Part shown: positions 1 through 6,405 of the stretch, in pieces
Layout: the number at the start of each line of letters is the position of its first letter
Numbering within the stretch: position 1 is the first letter of the stretch
Assembly (NCBI GenBank): GCA_013349735.1
Contig: DUZC01000055.1
Location: 1 to 10,992, forward strand
DNA length: 10,992 nucleotides
DNA from: Rhodospirillaceae bacterium
Lineage (GTDB): Bacteria > Pseudomonadota > Alphaproteobacteria > Rhodospirillales > Magnetospirillaceae
Direction of reading: 5' to 3'
Notes under the pieces: model-generated
Databases searched by the model: none
What the model was told of the DNA's origin: nothing
What the model saw: the letters and a program-made list of their open reading frames with translations, nothing else
Translations under genes and position numbers: made by a program

Positions 1-52
1 TCTGGCATTCGGCCACTCTTACAAAGGCTTCCATTGCGTCAAGCCGATCCAC
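1..52 (-). CDS. LysR-family transcriptional regulator, N-terminus only (cut by window edge)
   Basis: Read on the minus strand from a GTG at 52-50, the 17 visible codons give VDRLDAMEAFVRVAECQ. This is the typical opening of the LysR helix-turn-helix domain (pattern MDRLxAMxxFVxVxExxSF). A strong ribosome binding site (AGGAGAGG, complement of 57-64) lies 4-7 nt upstream of the GTG. That favours this start over the internal ATG at 34-32, which has no such site. The rest of the gene is outside the window, so effector and targets cannot be judged. LysR regulators usually control a divergent neighbour, which here is the pirin gene. The short visible stretch limits certainty, but the start, ribosome site and divergent layout all agree. 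Confidence 0.8.
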   Translation of the reverse strand, partial: MDRLDAMEAFVRVAECQ

Positions 53-77
53 GCGTCCTCTCCTATTGTCGCTTTTG

Positions 78-91
78 TAAGGACAGTCTTA
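78..91. promoter_or_regulatory. Possible LysR operator half-site pair (TAAG-N6-CTTA)
   Basis: A short dyad, TAAG at 78-81 and CTTA at 88-91, lies in the gap between the divergent lysR and pirin genes, 26 nt upstream of the lysR start. LysR proteins bind short interrupted dyads near their own promoter, so autoregulation is possible. The arms are only 4 bp and the T-N11-A spacing is off by one, so this is weak. Confidence 0.25.
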
Positions 92-94
92 TGT

Positions 95-114
95 CGGGAT
101 GATCGATTGTCCCG
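95..114. promoter_or_regulatory. 20-bp palindrome between lysR and pirin, candidate operator
   Basis: CGGGA (95-99) and TCCCG (110-114) are perfect inverted arms, and the exact centre between them is the palindrome ATCGAT (102-107). Sixteen of 20 positions are symmetric; only the two pairs 100/109 and 101/108 break it. It sits in the only gap between a divergent LysR gene and its presumed target, and overlaps the candidate -35 element of the pirin promoter. Binding by the LysR protein is an inference. Confidence 0.45.
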
Positions 115-136
115 CATCCTCATCGCAAGTTAAAAT
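107..136 (+). promoter_or_regulatory. Candidate sigma-70 promoter for the pirin gene
   Basis: TTGTCC (107-112) is followed after 18 nt by TAAAAT (131-136). This would start transcription near 143, ahead of the ribosome site at 160-165. The -35 overlaps the right arm of the 95-114 palindrome, which would suit regulation by a bound protein. It is a consensus match only. Confidence 0.35.
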
Positions 137-170
137 TTTTCCGTCCATTAATCAGACCCGGGAGGCCCCT

Positions 171-884
171 ATGTCCGTCATTCTTCGTCCAGCCAGGCAA
201 AGGGGGCATGCAAGGCTTAGCTGGCTCGACAGCTGGCATTCCTTTTCTTTTGCTGATTATTATGATCCGCGCCATATGGGCTTCCGAGCCCTTCGGGTCA
301 TCAATGAAGATATCATCAGCCCCGGTACCGGCTTTGGCACCCATGGCCATCGGGATATGGAGATCGTTACCTATGTAACGTCCGGCTCTCTCGAACATCG
401 CGACAGCACGGGCGAGCATGCCATGATTTGTCAGGGCGAGGTTCAGCGGATGTCGGCGGGAACCGGGATCCGCCACAGTGAATTCAATAGTTCAGACCAT
501 GCGCCGGTAAAATTGCTGCAGATCTGGATCATGCCTGAAAGAGAGGGGCTGCCTCCGGGGTATGAACAGAAAAGCTTTGATGATCTGGCCAAACGCAACC
601 GATTTTGTACGATTGCCAGCGCCGATGGCCGCGACGGTTCGGTCCGTATCCGGCAAGATGTTATGCTGTTTGCGGCTTGTCTCGATCCTGACGTCCAACT
701 GCAACGGGAATTAACGCCCGGGCGTGCCGCCTGGCTTCAGGTGGTCGCCGGTGGGCTCCGGGTAAATGGTGTCATGGCCGAAGCGGGAGATGGTGTCGCG
801 CTCGAGGCGGAAGCCTTGGTGGATTTGCGAGCAAACAGTGAAAGCGAAATCCTGTGTTTTGATTTGGGTCCTTATCCTCTTTGA
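171..884 (+). CDS. Pirin family protein (YhhW-like, cupin-type iron protein)
   Basis: A 237-residue protein, close to the size of E. coli YhhW (about 230) and shorter than human pirin (290). The pirin N-terminal cupin is clear: an opening with SWHSFSFADYYDP at 22-33, then GTHGH at 56-60 and GIRHSEFN at 99-106. By family knowledge the four iron ligands are His58, His60, His102 and Glu104, all present. Some bacterial pirins oxidise quercetin in vitro, others act as redox-sensing co-regulators; the role here is not readable from sequence. The ATG at 171 is chosen because GGGAGG (160-165) lies just upstream and the protein starts as other pirins do. An in-frame ATG at 99 would add 24 unrelated residues and run through the operator region. 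The gene is divergent from a LysR gene and 99 nt ahead of an OYE gene, suggesting a shared stress response. Confidence 0.93.
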   Translation: MSVILRPARQRGHARLSWLDSWHSFSFADYYDPRHMGFRALRVINEDIISPGTGFGTHGHRDMEIVTYVTSGSLEHRDSTGEHAMICQGEVQRMSAGTGIRHSEFNSSDHAPVKLLQIWIMPEREGLPPGYEQKSFDDLAKRNRFCTIASADGRDGSVRIRQDVMLFAACLDPDVQLQRELTPGRAAWLQVVAGGLRVNGVMAEAGDGVALEAEALVDLRANSESEILCFDLGPYPL

Positions 885-932
885 CAGTAGCTTGCCAGTC
901 CATCCTAAGAATCGGCGACTGCCCCCTCGCCA

Positions 933-966
933 CTTTGCGCTTTCGAGTCTATCATGCCGCGCAAAG
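933..966. repeat. Perfect 8-bp inverted repeat just upstream of the OYE ribosome site
   Basis: CTTTGCGC (933-940) and GCGCAAAG (959-966) are exact reverse complements separated by 18 nt. The right arm ends 5 nt before the GGAGGAG ribosome site at 972-978. It could be a regulator binding site or an mRNA hairpin close to the ribosome site. There is no T-run after it, so it is not an intrinsic terminator. Confidence 0.5.
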
Positions 967-983
967 CCTATGGAGGAGTATCG

Positions 984-2108
984 ATGGCGGGGAAGAGTCG
1001 TCTGTTCAGACCTGTGACAATCCGAGGCCTGGAATTGGCCAATCGCATCGCTGTTGCGCCAATGTGCCAGTATAGCGCGACCGATGGCGTGGCCGGGGAC
1101 TGGCATTTACAACATTATGGCAGTCTGGTGGCGTCAGGGCCGGGACTGGTGGTCATGGAAGCCACTGCGGTCGAGGCCGATGGTCGCATTTCGCCGGCCG
1201 ATCTTGGGCTTTATTCCGATGCCAGTGAAGTTGCTTTGGCTCGTTTGGTAAAAGCCATAAGGCCGTTTGGGCAGGCGCGGATTGCCGTGCAGATTGCTCA
1301 TGCTGGTCGCAAGGGGGCGAGCCAGGTTCCTTGGGCGGGGGGCGGTGCCCTGACTGCGGCGGAGGGGTCCTGGCCGACAATTTCAGCCTCGCCTATTCCG
1401 TTCAATGCCGGTTGGCCGACCCCTCGGGAAATCGGGCCTTACGATATTGATCGACTGCGTCATGCCTTCGCGGATGCGGCGGTTCGGGCGGATCGCGCCG
1501 GTGTCGATATCGTCGAAATTCATTCTGCTCATGGCTATTTATTGCATCAATTCCTGTCGCCGCTGACCAATAAGCGGGACGATGTCTATGGTGGTCCTTT
1601 GGACAACCGTATGCGCTTTCCTCTTGAGGTGATCCGTTCCGTGCGTCGGGCCCTGCCCCATAGCAAGCCACTGGGCATCCGTATCAGCGCCAGTGATTGG
1701 GTCGAAGGCGGGTTTACCCCGGATGAGGCTGTTCGTTATCTGGTCGCCTGCAAAAATGAAGGCGTCGACTATGTCTGTGTCTCCTCGGGTGGCTTGATCG
1801 CAGACGCCAAGATCCCCGTGCGCGCTGGATACCAGGTGGATTTTGCCTGGCGCATTCGACGGGAAACCGGGCTTTTGGTGCGAGCGGTGGGATTAATCAC
1901 CGACCCCGATCAGGCCGAGGCCATCCTGGGCAATGAACGGGCCGATATGGTGGCGCTGGGACGGGCTTTCCTCGATGATCCCCGATGGGTCTGGCGTGCG
2001 GCGGCAGCTTTGGGTGAGCCCGTTCCCTATGCCAGGCAATATGAGCGGGCCCAGCCGAAATTGTGGCCGGGTGCGCGGCGGCGGGTCAATGGGATGGCTG
2101 CGGGCTGA
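984..2108 (+). CDS. NADH:flavin oxidoreductase, Old Yellow Enzyme family (YqjM/NamA class)
   Basis: A 374-residue FMN-dependent TIM-barrel ene-reductase. Visible family marks: APMCQYSA at 25-32, with Cys28 and Tyr30 matching the redox-tuning Cys26 and Tyr28 of B. subtilis YqjM; HAGRKG at 106-111; EIHSAHGYLLHQFLSPLTN at 178-196, with the substrate-anion-binding pair His180/His183 and Tyr185; and GRAF at 326-329 in the C-terminal phosphate-binding part. The class reduces activated C=C bonds of enones, quinones or nitro compounds using NAD(P)H; the natural substrate is unknown. The ATG at 984 has GGAGGAG 5 nt upstream, and the in-frame ATG at 954 lies inside the inverted repeat and has no ribosome site. 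It is 99 nt after the pirin gene and 27 nt before aapJ, so it may be transcribed with either or both. Confidence 0.92.
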   Translation: MAGKSRLFRPVTIRGLELANRIAVAPMCQYSATDGVAGDWHLQHYGSLVASGPGLVVMEATAVEADGRISPADLGLYSDASEVALARLVKAIRPFGQARIAVQIAHAGRKGASQVPWAGGGALTAAEGSWPTISASPIPFNAGWPTPREIGPYDIDRLRHAFADAAVRADRAGVDIVEIHSAHGYLLHQFLSPLTNKRDDVYGGPLDNRMRFPLEVIRSVRRALPHSKPLGIRISASDWVEGGFTPDEAVRYLVACKNEGVDYVCVSSGGLIADAKIPVRAGYQVDFAWRIRRETGLLVRAVGLITDPDQAEAILGNERADMVALGRAFLDDPRWVWRAAAALGEPVPYARQYERAQPKLWPGARRRVNGMAAG

Positions 2109-2135
2109 ACAGGGGTGACGAGCGAGGAGGGCGTT

Positions 2136-3155
2136 ATGAAACGATTTTTTCCATGGATTGTCGGCCTGTTCCTGCTGGTAATAAATCTTCCTGCACAGGC
2201 CGGGACGACTTTTGAGTCTGTCAAGGCACGCGGTGTCCTTGTCTGCGGCGTTCATACCGGTTTGGGCGGATTTGGCGCGCCCGATGCCAAGGGGGAATGG
2301 GCTGGGTTGGATGTTGATGTTTGCCGGGCCGTGGCGTCCGCCGTTTTTGGCGATGCGAAAAAAGTTCGCTTCGTCCCTTTGTCAGCGCAACAGCGCTTGA
2401 CCGCTTTGCAGTCGGGCGAAGTCGATCTGCTGTCCCGCAACACCACCTGGACAATGACCCGGGATGCCGGCAGCGGCCTGCTCTTCTCTGCGGTTAATTT
2501 TTACGATGGGCAAGGGTTCCTGGTGGCGCGCAAATTGGGCGTTAAAAATGCCAAAGATTTGAACGGGGCAACTATTTGTGTGCAGACCGGAACCACCACC
2601 GAACTGAATCTGGCGGATTTCGCCCGGGCCAACCGGTTGGATCTGAAGCCGGTCACCATTGAAAGTTTTGAGGAATCGGTCGGGGCCTTTATGTCTGGCC
2701 GCTGCGATGCCTTGACGTCGGATGGATCCCAATTGGCGGCCATTCGCGCCAATCAGGCGGCGAACCCTGACGATTATGTCATTTTGCCCGAGCGCATTTC
2801 TAAAGAGCCGTTGGCCACGGCCGTGCGTCAAGGTGACGATCAATGGTTCAATCTGGTGAAATGGACCTTTTTTGCCATGGTCGAAGCCGAGGAACGGGGC
2901 GTCACTTCGGCAAATGTGGATGAAATGGCCAAAAGCGCGGACCCTAACCTGCAGCGGTTGCTGGGGGTGTCGGGTGGTTTAGGCAAAAGCCTCGGGGTTG
3001 ACGACAAATGGGCTTACAATCTGATCAAGCAGGTTGGAAATTATGGCGAAAGCTATGAGCGCAATGTCGGAAAAAAATCCAAACTGCAATTGGACCGGGG
3101 GCTCAATGAGTTGTGGAGCAAGGGTGGCCTGATGTATGCCATGCCGCTTCGATAA
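2136..3155 (+). CDS. aapJ: General L-amino acid ABC transporter, periplasmic substrate-binding protein AapJ
   Basis: A 339-residue secreted binding protein of the family-3 solute-binding class (PF00497). Residues 1-22 form a signal peptide: MKRFF, then a hydrophobic stretch ending near PAQAG. Mature marks typical of AapJ/BztA are GEWAGLDVDVCRAVASAVFG (near 62-81), LSRNTTWTMTRD (near 106-117) and CVQTGTTTELNLADF (near 149-163). It captures a wide range of L-amino acids in the periplasm and delivers them to AapQM. Start choice: the frame could open at a GTG at 2115, but GAGGAGG (2124-2130) lies 5 nt before the ATG at 2136 and only this start puts the signal peptide at the N-terminus. First gene of the aapJQMP cluster; 27 nt after the OYE stop and 10 nt before aapQ. 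Confidence 0.96.
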   Translation: MKRFFPWIVGLFLLVINLPAQAGTTFESVKARGVLVCGVHTGLGGFGAPDAKGEWAGLDVDVCRAVASAVFGDAKKVRFVPLSAQQRLTALQSGEVDLLSRNTTWTMTRDAGSGLLFSAVNFYDGQGFLVARKLGVKNAKDLNGATICVQTGTTTELNLADFARANRLDLKPVTIESFEESVGAFMSGRCDALTSDGSQLAAIRANQAANPDDYVILPERISKEPLATAVRQGDDQWFNLVKWTFFAMVEAEERGVTSANVDEMAKSADPNLQRLLGVSGGLGKSLGVDDKWAYNLIKQVGNYGESYERNVGKKSKLQLDRGLNELWSKGGLMYAMPLR

Positions 3156-3165
3156 AGAAATCGGC

Positions 3166-4347
3166 ATGGAAGGTCGGTCCAACGGATTGATCGAAAAAGG
3201 GCGTGGCGGTGAGCAGCGCCGGGCCGTTCTCTATCAATTGCTGCTGGTGGCGGTGGTCTCCTTGCTGGCTTGGGTCCTGGTCAGGAATACCCTCGATAAT
3301 CTGCATGCGCGTCATATCGCCACGGGTTTCGACTTTCTTGGGCGGGAAGCCTCGTTCGGCATCAGTGAACATCTGATCGACTATGCGCCGACGGACAGCT
3401 ATTTCCGGGCCTTTTTGGTCGGGTTGCTCAATACCATTGCCGTTGCTTTGCTTGGTATTGCCTTGGCGACGCCCTTGGGTGTGGTGGTGGGTGTGGCCCG
3501 CCTTTCGGCCAATCGTCTGGTCTCGGGATGCGCCGGATTTTATGTCGAACTGGTGCGCAGTCTGCCGCTTCTCCTGCAATTATTCTTTTGGTATCAGCTT
3601 ATTACGGAAAGCCTTCCAGGCCCAAGACAGGCCATCGACCTTTTCCATTTGCTGTTCATCAGCAATCGTGGTCTCAAGCTGCCGGCCCCGCTGGGCACGG
3701 CCGATCTGACTGGAATGCTCCTGATTGTTACCCTGGCTGTCATCGCCTCGGTTCTGCTGGCGGTCTGGGCGCGCCGTCGCCGCGAAGAAACCGGCCGTCC
3801 TTTTCCAACGTTTTTTGCCGTTACACTTTTGATCCTGGGCCTGCCTTTGCTCGGCTATGGGGTTTGCGGTTTGCGGCTTTCCTTTGAAATACCCGTTTTG
3901 CAGGGTTTTAATTTTAGCGGCGGTGCGACGGTTACGCCGGAATTCGCAGCCTTGCTGATGGGATTGGTGATCTACACGGCGGCTTTCATCGCTGAAATTG
4001 TTCGGGCCGGCATAGTTGCTGTTCCGCCCGGGCAAATAGAAGCCGCCCTATCTTTGGGGCTCAGTCGATTCTTGACCTTGAGACTCGTGCTATTGCCGCA
4101 AAGTCTGCGGGTCATTGTACCACCGTTGACCAGCCAATATTTGAACCTGACCAAGAACTCCACCTTGGCCGTCGCCATCGGTTATCCGGATCTGGTCAGC
4201 GTTGCCAATACCGCGATCAATCAGACCGGACAGGCGGTTGAAGGCGTTGTGATCATTATGTTGGTCTATCTGTTGGTCAGCCTGGCTCTCTCGGCGGCCA
4301 TGAATCGCTATAATCAGCATATCACTTTGCCAGGTCGGGGGCGCTGA
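3166..4347 (+). CDS. aapQ: General L-amino acid ABC transporter permease AapQ
   Basis: A 393-residue inner-membrane permease of the HisMQ type, close to the usual ~400 for AapQ. After a short charged N-terminus there is a first membrane span (about residues 20-38), a periplasmic stretch, and several further spans. The middle region VELVRSLPLLLQLFFWYQ (near 128-145) is typical. The EAA loop, which contacts the ATPase, is seen as EAALSLGLSRFLTLRLVLLP, followed by SQYLNLTKNSTLAVAIGYPDL, a hallmark of polar amino acid permeases. The start is uncertain: ATG 3166 gives the length of homologues but only a weak purine-rich site (AAAGAAA). An in-frame ATG at 3136 would overlap aapJ by 20 nt and has AGGGTGG upstream. 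Its stop abuts aapM without a gap, so translation is probably coupled. Confidence 0.94.
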   Translation: MEGRSNGLIEKGRGGEQRRAVLYQLLLVAVVSLLAWVLVRNTLDNLHARHIATGFDFLGREASFGISEHLIDYAPTDSYFRAFLVGLLNTIAVALLGIALATPLGVVVGVARLSANRLVSGCAGFYVELVRSLPLLLQLFFWYQLITESLPGPRQAIDLFHLLFISNRGLKLPAPLGTADLTGMLLIVTLAVIASVLLAVWARRRREETGRPFPTFFAVTLLILGLPLLGYGVCGLRLSFEIPVLQGFNFSGGATVTPEFAALLMGLVIYTAAFIAEIVRAGIVAVPPGQIEAALSLGLSRFLTLRLVLLPQSLRVIVPPLTSQYLNLTKNSTLAVAIGYPDLVSVANTAINQTGQAVEGVVIIMLVYLLVSLALSAAMNRYNQHITLPGRGR

Positions 4348-5424
4348 ATGCCTGCCCCGCCTAAAGCCATAGGTTTGAACCAGGGTTGGCTGAATTGGGG
4401 GCGCCATCTGTTCGCTTCGCCCGGTCATGCCTTGCTAAGTCTGTTGATCCTGGGTGGTTTGGCAAAAATTGTCCCGTCGCTGATCGAATGGGGGCTGGTT
4501 AAGGCCGTCTGGTCGGGTGGGCCAGCGGACTGTCGGGCCGCCGGCGGTGCTTGTTGGGCCTTTGTCGGTGAGAAATTTCGCCTGATTTTATTCGGCATTT
4601 ACCCGCATGACCAGCAATGGCGGCCCTCCTTGGCGATTGTTCTCTTTCTGGCAATGTTGCTGGTCAGCGCCAATCCAAAATTCTGGCGGCGCTGGCTGTT
4701 CTGGATGTGGGCGTCAGGGTTGGTCGTCTCGGCTCTTTTGATGTGGGGCGGCATTGCCGGTCTGCCCTTTGTTGCCGATGACCGTTGGGGTGGATTGCCT
4801 TTGACGCTTATCCTGTCCACGGCGGGTATCGTCTTGTCATTCCCTCTGGCCCTGCTGCTGGCACTTGGACGGCGGTCGTCTCTGCCGGCCTTGCGGTCAT
4901 TGTCGATCGCTTATATCGAGTTCTGGCGTGGGGTGCCCTTGGTCAGTGTGCTGTTCATGGCCTCGGTCATGTTTCCGCTGTTCTTGCCGGAAGGGATCAG
5001 CATCGATAAATTGCTGCGGGCGCAACTGGGCATCATCCTGTTCACGGCCGCTTATCTTGCGGAAAATGTGCGGGGTGGTTTGCAGGCCATTCCGGTCGGC
5101 CAAAGCGACGCGGCGGATGCGCTTGGTCTGGGCTATTGGCAAAAGATGCGTCTGGTGATTTTGCCGCAGGCTTTGCGTCTGGTGATTCCGCCCTTGGTCG
5201 GGCAGTTCATTACCACCTTCAAAGATACCTCATTGGTTGTGGTGATTGGGCTCTATGATCTGCTCAGCAGCACCAAAATGGCTTTGTCTGATCCGCAATG
5301 GCGGGCCTTCTATGTGGAAGGCTATCTGGTTGCGGCCGCCATCTATTTTTTATTTACCCATTTGATGTCCCGCTACAGCCGTTATCTGGAGCGCCGGCTT
5401 GCATCCTCGGGAGGATCGGTTTGA
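4348..5424 (+). CDS. aapM: General L-amino acid ABC transporter permease AapM
   Basis: A 358-residue inner-membrane permease, partner of AapQ, somewhat shorter than the roughly 380 of rhizobial AapM. Family marks are DCRAAGGACWAFVGEKF (near 52-68) and LFGIYPHDQQWRP (near 72-84) in the periplasmic part between the first spans, then EFWRGVPLVSVLFMAS, an EAA loop with DAADALGLGYWQKMRLVILP, and FITTFKDTSLVVVIGLYDLL. Several hydrophobic membrane segments are seen before and after. The start ATG directly follows the aapQ stop (TGAATG), a layout that usually means translational coupling. The 3' end contains the ribosome site of aapP (GGGAGGA, 5409-5415), and the stop codon overlaps the aapP start. 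Confidence 0.95.
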   Translation: MPAPPKAIGLNQGWLNWGRHLFASPGHALLSLLILGGLAKIVPSLIEWGLVKAVWSGGPADCRAAGGACWAFVGEKFRLILFGIYPHDQQWRPSLAIVLFLAMLLVSANPKFWRRWLFWMWASGLVVSALLMWGGIAGLPFVADDRWGGLPLTLILSTAGIVLSFPLALLLALGRRSSLPALRSLSIAYIEFWRGVPLVSVLFMASVMFPLFLPEGISIDKLLRAQLGIILFTAAYLAENVRGGLQAIPVGQSDAADALGLGYWQKMRLVILPQALRLVIPPLVGQFITTFKDTSLVVVIGLYDLLSSTKMALSDPQWRAFYVEGYLVAAAIYFLFTHLMSRYSRYLERRLASSGGSV

Positions 5425-6188
5425 GCGAAAACAGTGTCACTGCCCAAGGGGATCTGGCGATTTCATTGCAGGGGGTCAACAAATGGTATGGTGCGCACCA
5501 TGTCCTTCGCGATGTCTCTCTTAATGTCCGCAAAGGCGAGCGTGTCGTGATTGCCGGGCCTTCCGGATCGGGCAAATCCACTTTGATCCGTTGTATCAAT
5601 CGCCTGGAAGAACATCAGGCAGGCTCGATTACCGTCAATGGGACGACATTGACAGGGGATCACGCCAGCACCGAAGCCGTCCGCCAAATGGTCGGAATGG
5701 TTTTTCAACAATTCAATCTGTTTCCCCATCTCAGTGTTCTTGAAAATTTGACCTTAGCCCCCTGCTGGGTCAAGAAAATGGGGCGGGCCGCCGCCAATGA
5801 ATTGGCGCTCAGTTATTTGGAGCGGGTTAAAATTGCTGAAAAGGCCCATAAGTTTCCGGCTCAACTTTCCGGTGGTCAGCAGCAACGGGTGGCGATTGCC
5901 CGCAGCCTTTGTATGCGTCCCAGCATCATGTTGTTTGACGAGCCGACATCGGCGCTCGATCCGGAAATGATAAAAGAGGTTCTGGATGTCATGGTTGAAC
6001 TCGCCGCTGACGGTATGACCATGGTCTGTGTCACCCATGAAATGGGATTTGCCCGAAAAGTTGCCGATACAGTGGTTTTTATGGATGAAGGGCAGATCAT
6101 AGAAAAGAACGCGCCAGCCGAGTTGTTTGGCAATCCGAAGGAGGAGCGGACCCGCAAATTCCTAAGTCAGATCATCGGCCACGGGTGA
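5421..6188 (+). CDS. aapP: General L-amino acid ABC transporter ATP-binding protein AapP (TTG start)
   Basis: A 255-residue ATPase that drives amino acid uptake through AapQM; AapP proteins are usually about 255-260. All ABC motifs are present: Walker A GPSGSGKST (46-54), Q-loop FQQFNL (95-100), signature LSGGQQQ (149-155), Walker B IMLFDE (169-174), D-loop SALD (177-180) and switch histidine His206. The start is TTG at 5421, forming a 4-nt overlap (TTGA) with the aapM stop. GGGAGGA (5409-5415) lies 5 nt upstream, the length fits the family, and no ATG or GTG lies between it and Walker A. An ATG at 5298 in the same frame would add 41 residues that are only aapM in another frame. The last 27 nt overlap the convergent small cysteine-protein gene. 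Confidence 0.96.
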   Translation: MSENSVTAQGDLAISLQGVNKWYGAHHVLRDVSLNVRKGERVVIAGPSGSGKSTLIRCINRLEEHQAGSITVNGTTLTGDHASTEAVRQMVGMVFQQFNLFPHLSVLENLTLAPCWVKKMGRAAANELALSYLERVKIAEKAHKFPAQLSGGQQQRVAIARSLCMRPSIMLFDEPTSALDPEMIKEVLDVMVELAADGMTMVCVTHEMGFARKVADTVVFMDEGQIIEKNAPAELFGNPKEERTRKFLSQIIGHG

Positions 6189-6359
6189 GGCCGGTTCCCC
6201 CATTTCTGCTGAACGGGGGCAAGGCTTACGGTTTTTCGCTTCATCGGCGAAGCGGAAGCGGCCATGCAGGATGCAGCCCTTGATTCCCGGATCGCAGGGT
6301 TTTCCGCTCAGGCGGAGGCAGATCGATTTGTCCTCATGGGGACAGCCCCAACCACTCAT
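6162..6359 (-). CDS. Small four-cysteine conserved-looking protein, function unknown
   Basis: A 65-residue protein with an evenly spaced cysteine set: Cys6, Cys14, Cys22 and Cys29 in the N-terminal half (CPHEDKSICLRLSGKPC, then DPGIKGCILHGRF), and one more Cys47. His8 lies two residues after Cys6. The pattern suggests a small metal-binding (zinc or Fe-S) module, which is an inference. Codon use looks like a true gene: most third positions are G or C (for example GGC, CTG, CGC, TTC, GCC), and the cysteine pattern is compact. I think I have seen similar short proteins in Rhodospirillales but cannot name a family. Upstream of the ATG is a purine-rich stretch (AGGGAAAAGAAAAAATC) that may serve as a weak ribosome site. 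It is divergent from the enoyl-CoA hydratase gene 46 nt away, and its 3' end overlaps the end of aapP by 27 nt on the opposite strand. Confidence 0.66.
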   Translation of the reverse strand: MSGWGCPHEDKSICLRLSGKPCDPGIKGCILHGRFRFADEAKNRKPCPRSAEMGEPASPVADDLT

Positions 6360-6405
6360 GATTTTTTCTTTTCCCTGTTAAGAACTTTGCCAAGGATCAT
6401 CGGCC

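Noticed and set aside
99..170. ATG at 99 as an upstream start of the pirin gene
   Set aside because: It adds 24 residues not found at pirin N-termini, has no good ribosome site, and runs through the dyad and likely promoter. The ATG at 171 has GGGAGG upstream.
120..476. 118-codon open frame on the minus strand opposite the pirin gene
   Set aside because: It lies wholly antisense to a clear gene and the translation shows no recognisable motif; it is a shadow of pirin codon use.
954..983. ATG at 954 as the start of the OYE gene
   Set aside because: It lies inside the spacer of the inverted repeat and lacks a ribosome site; ATG 984 has GGAGGAG at ideal distance.
2382..2843. 153-codon open frame on the minus strand opposite aapJ
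   Set aside because: Fully inside aapJ, with no motif or ribosome site; a shadow frame.
6192..6222. CCCCC / GGGGG pair after aapP as a terminator
   Set aside because: Only 5 bp with a 13-nt loop and no T-run, and it lies in the coding part of the convergent small gene.
6337..6370. TGGGG-ACAG-CCCCA hairpin followed by a T-rich stretch as the aap terminator
   Set aside because: The stem is only 5 bp, the T-run begins 11 nt after it, and the bases are explained as codons of the small cysteine protein (Trp-Gly-Cys-Pro).
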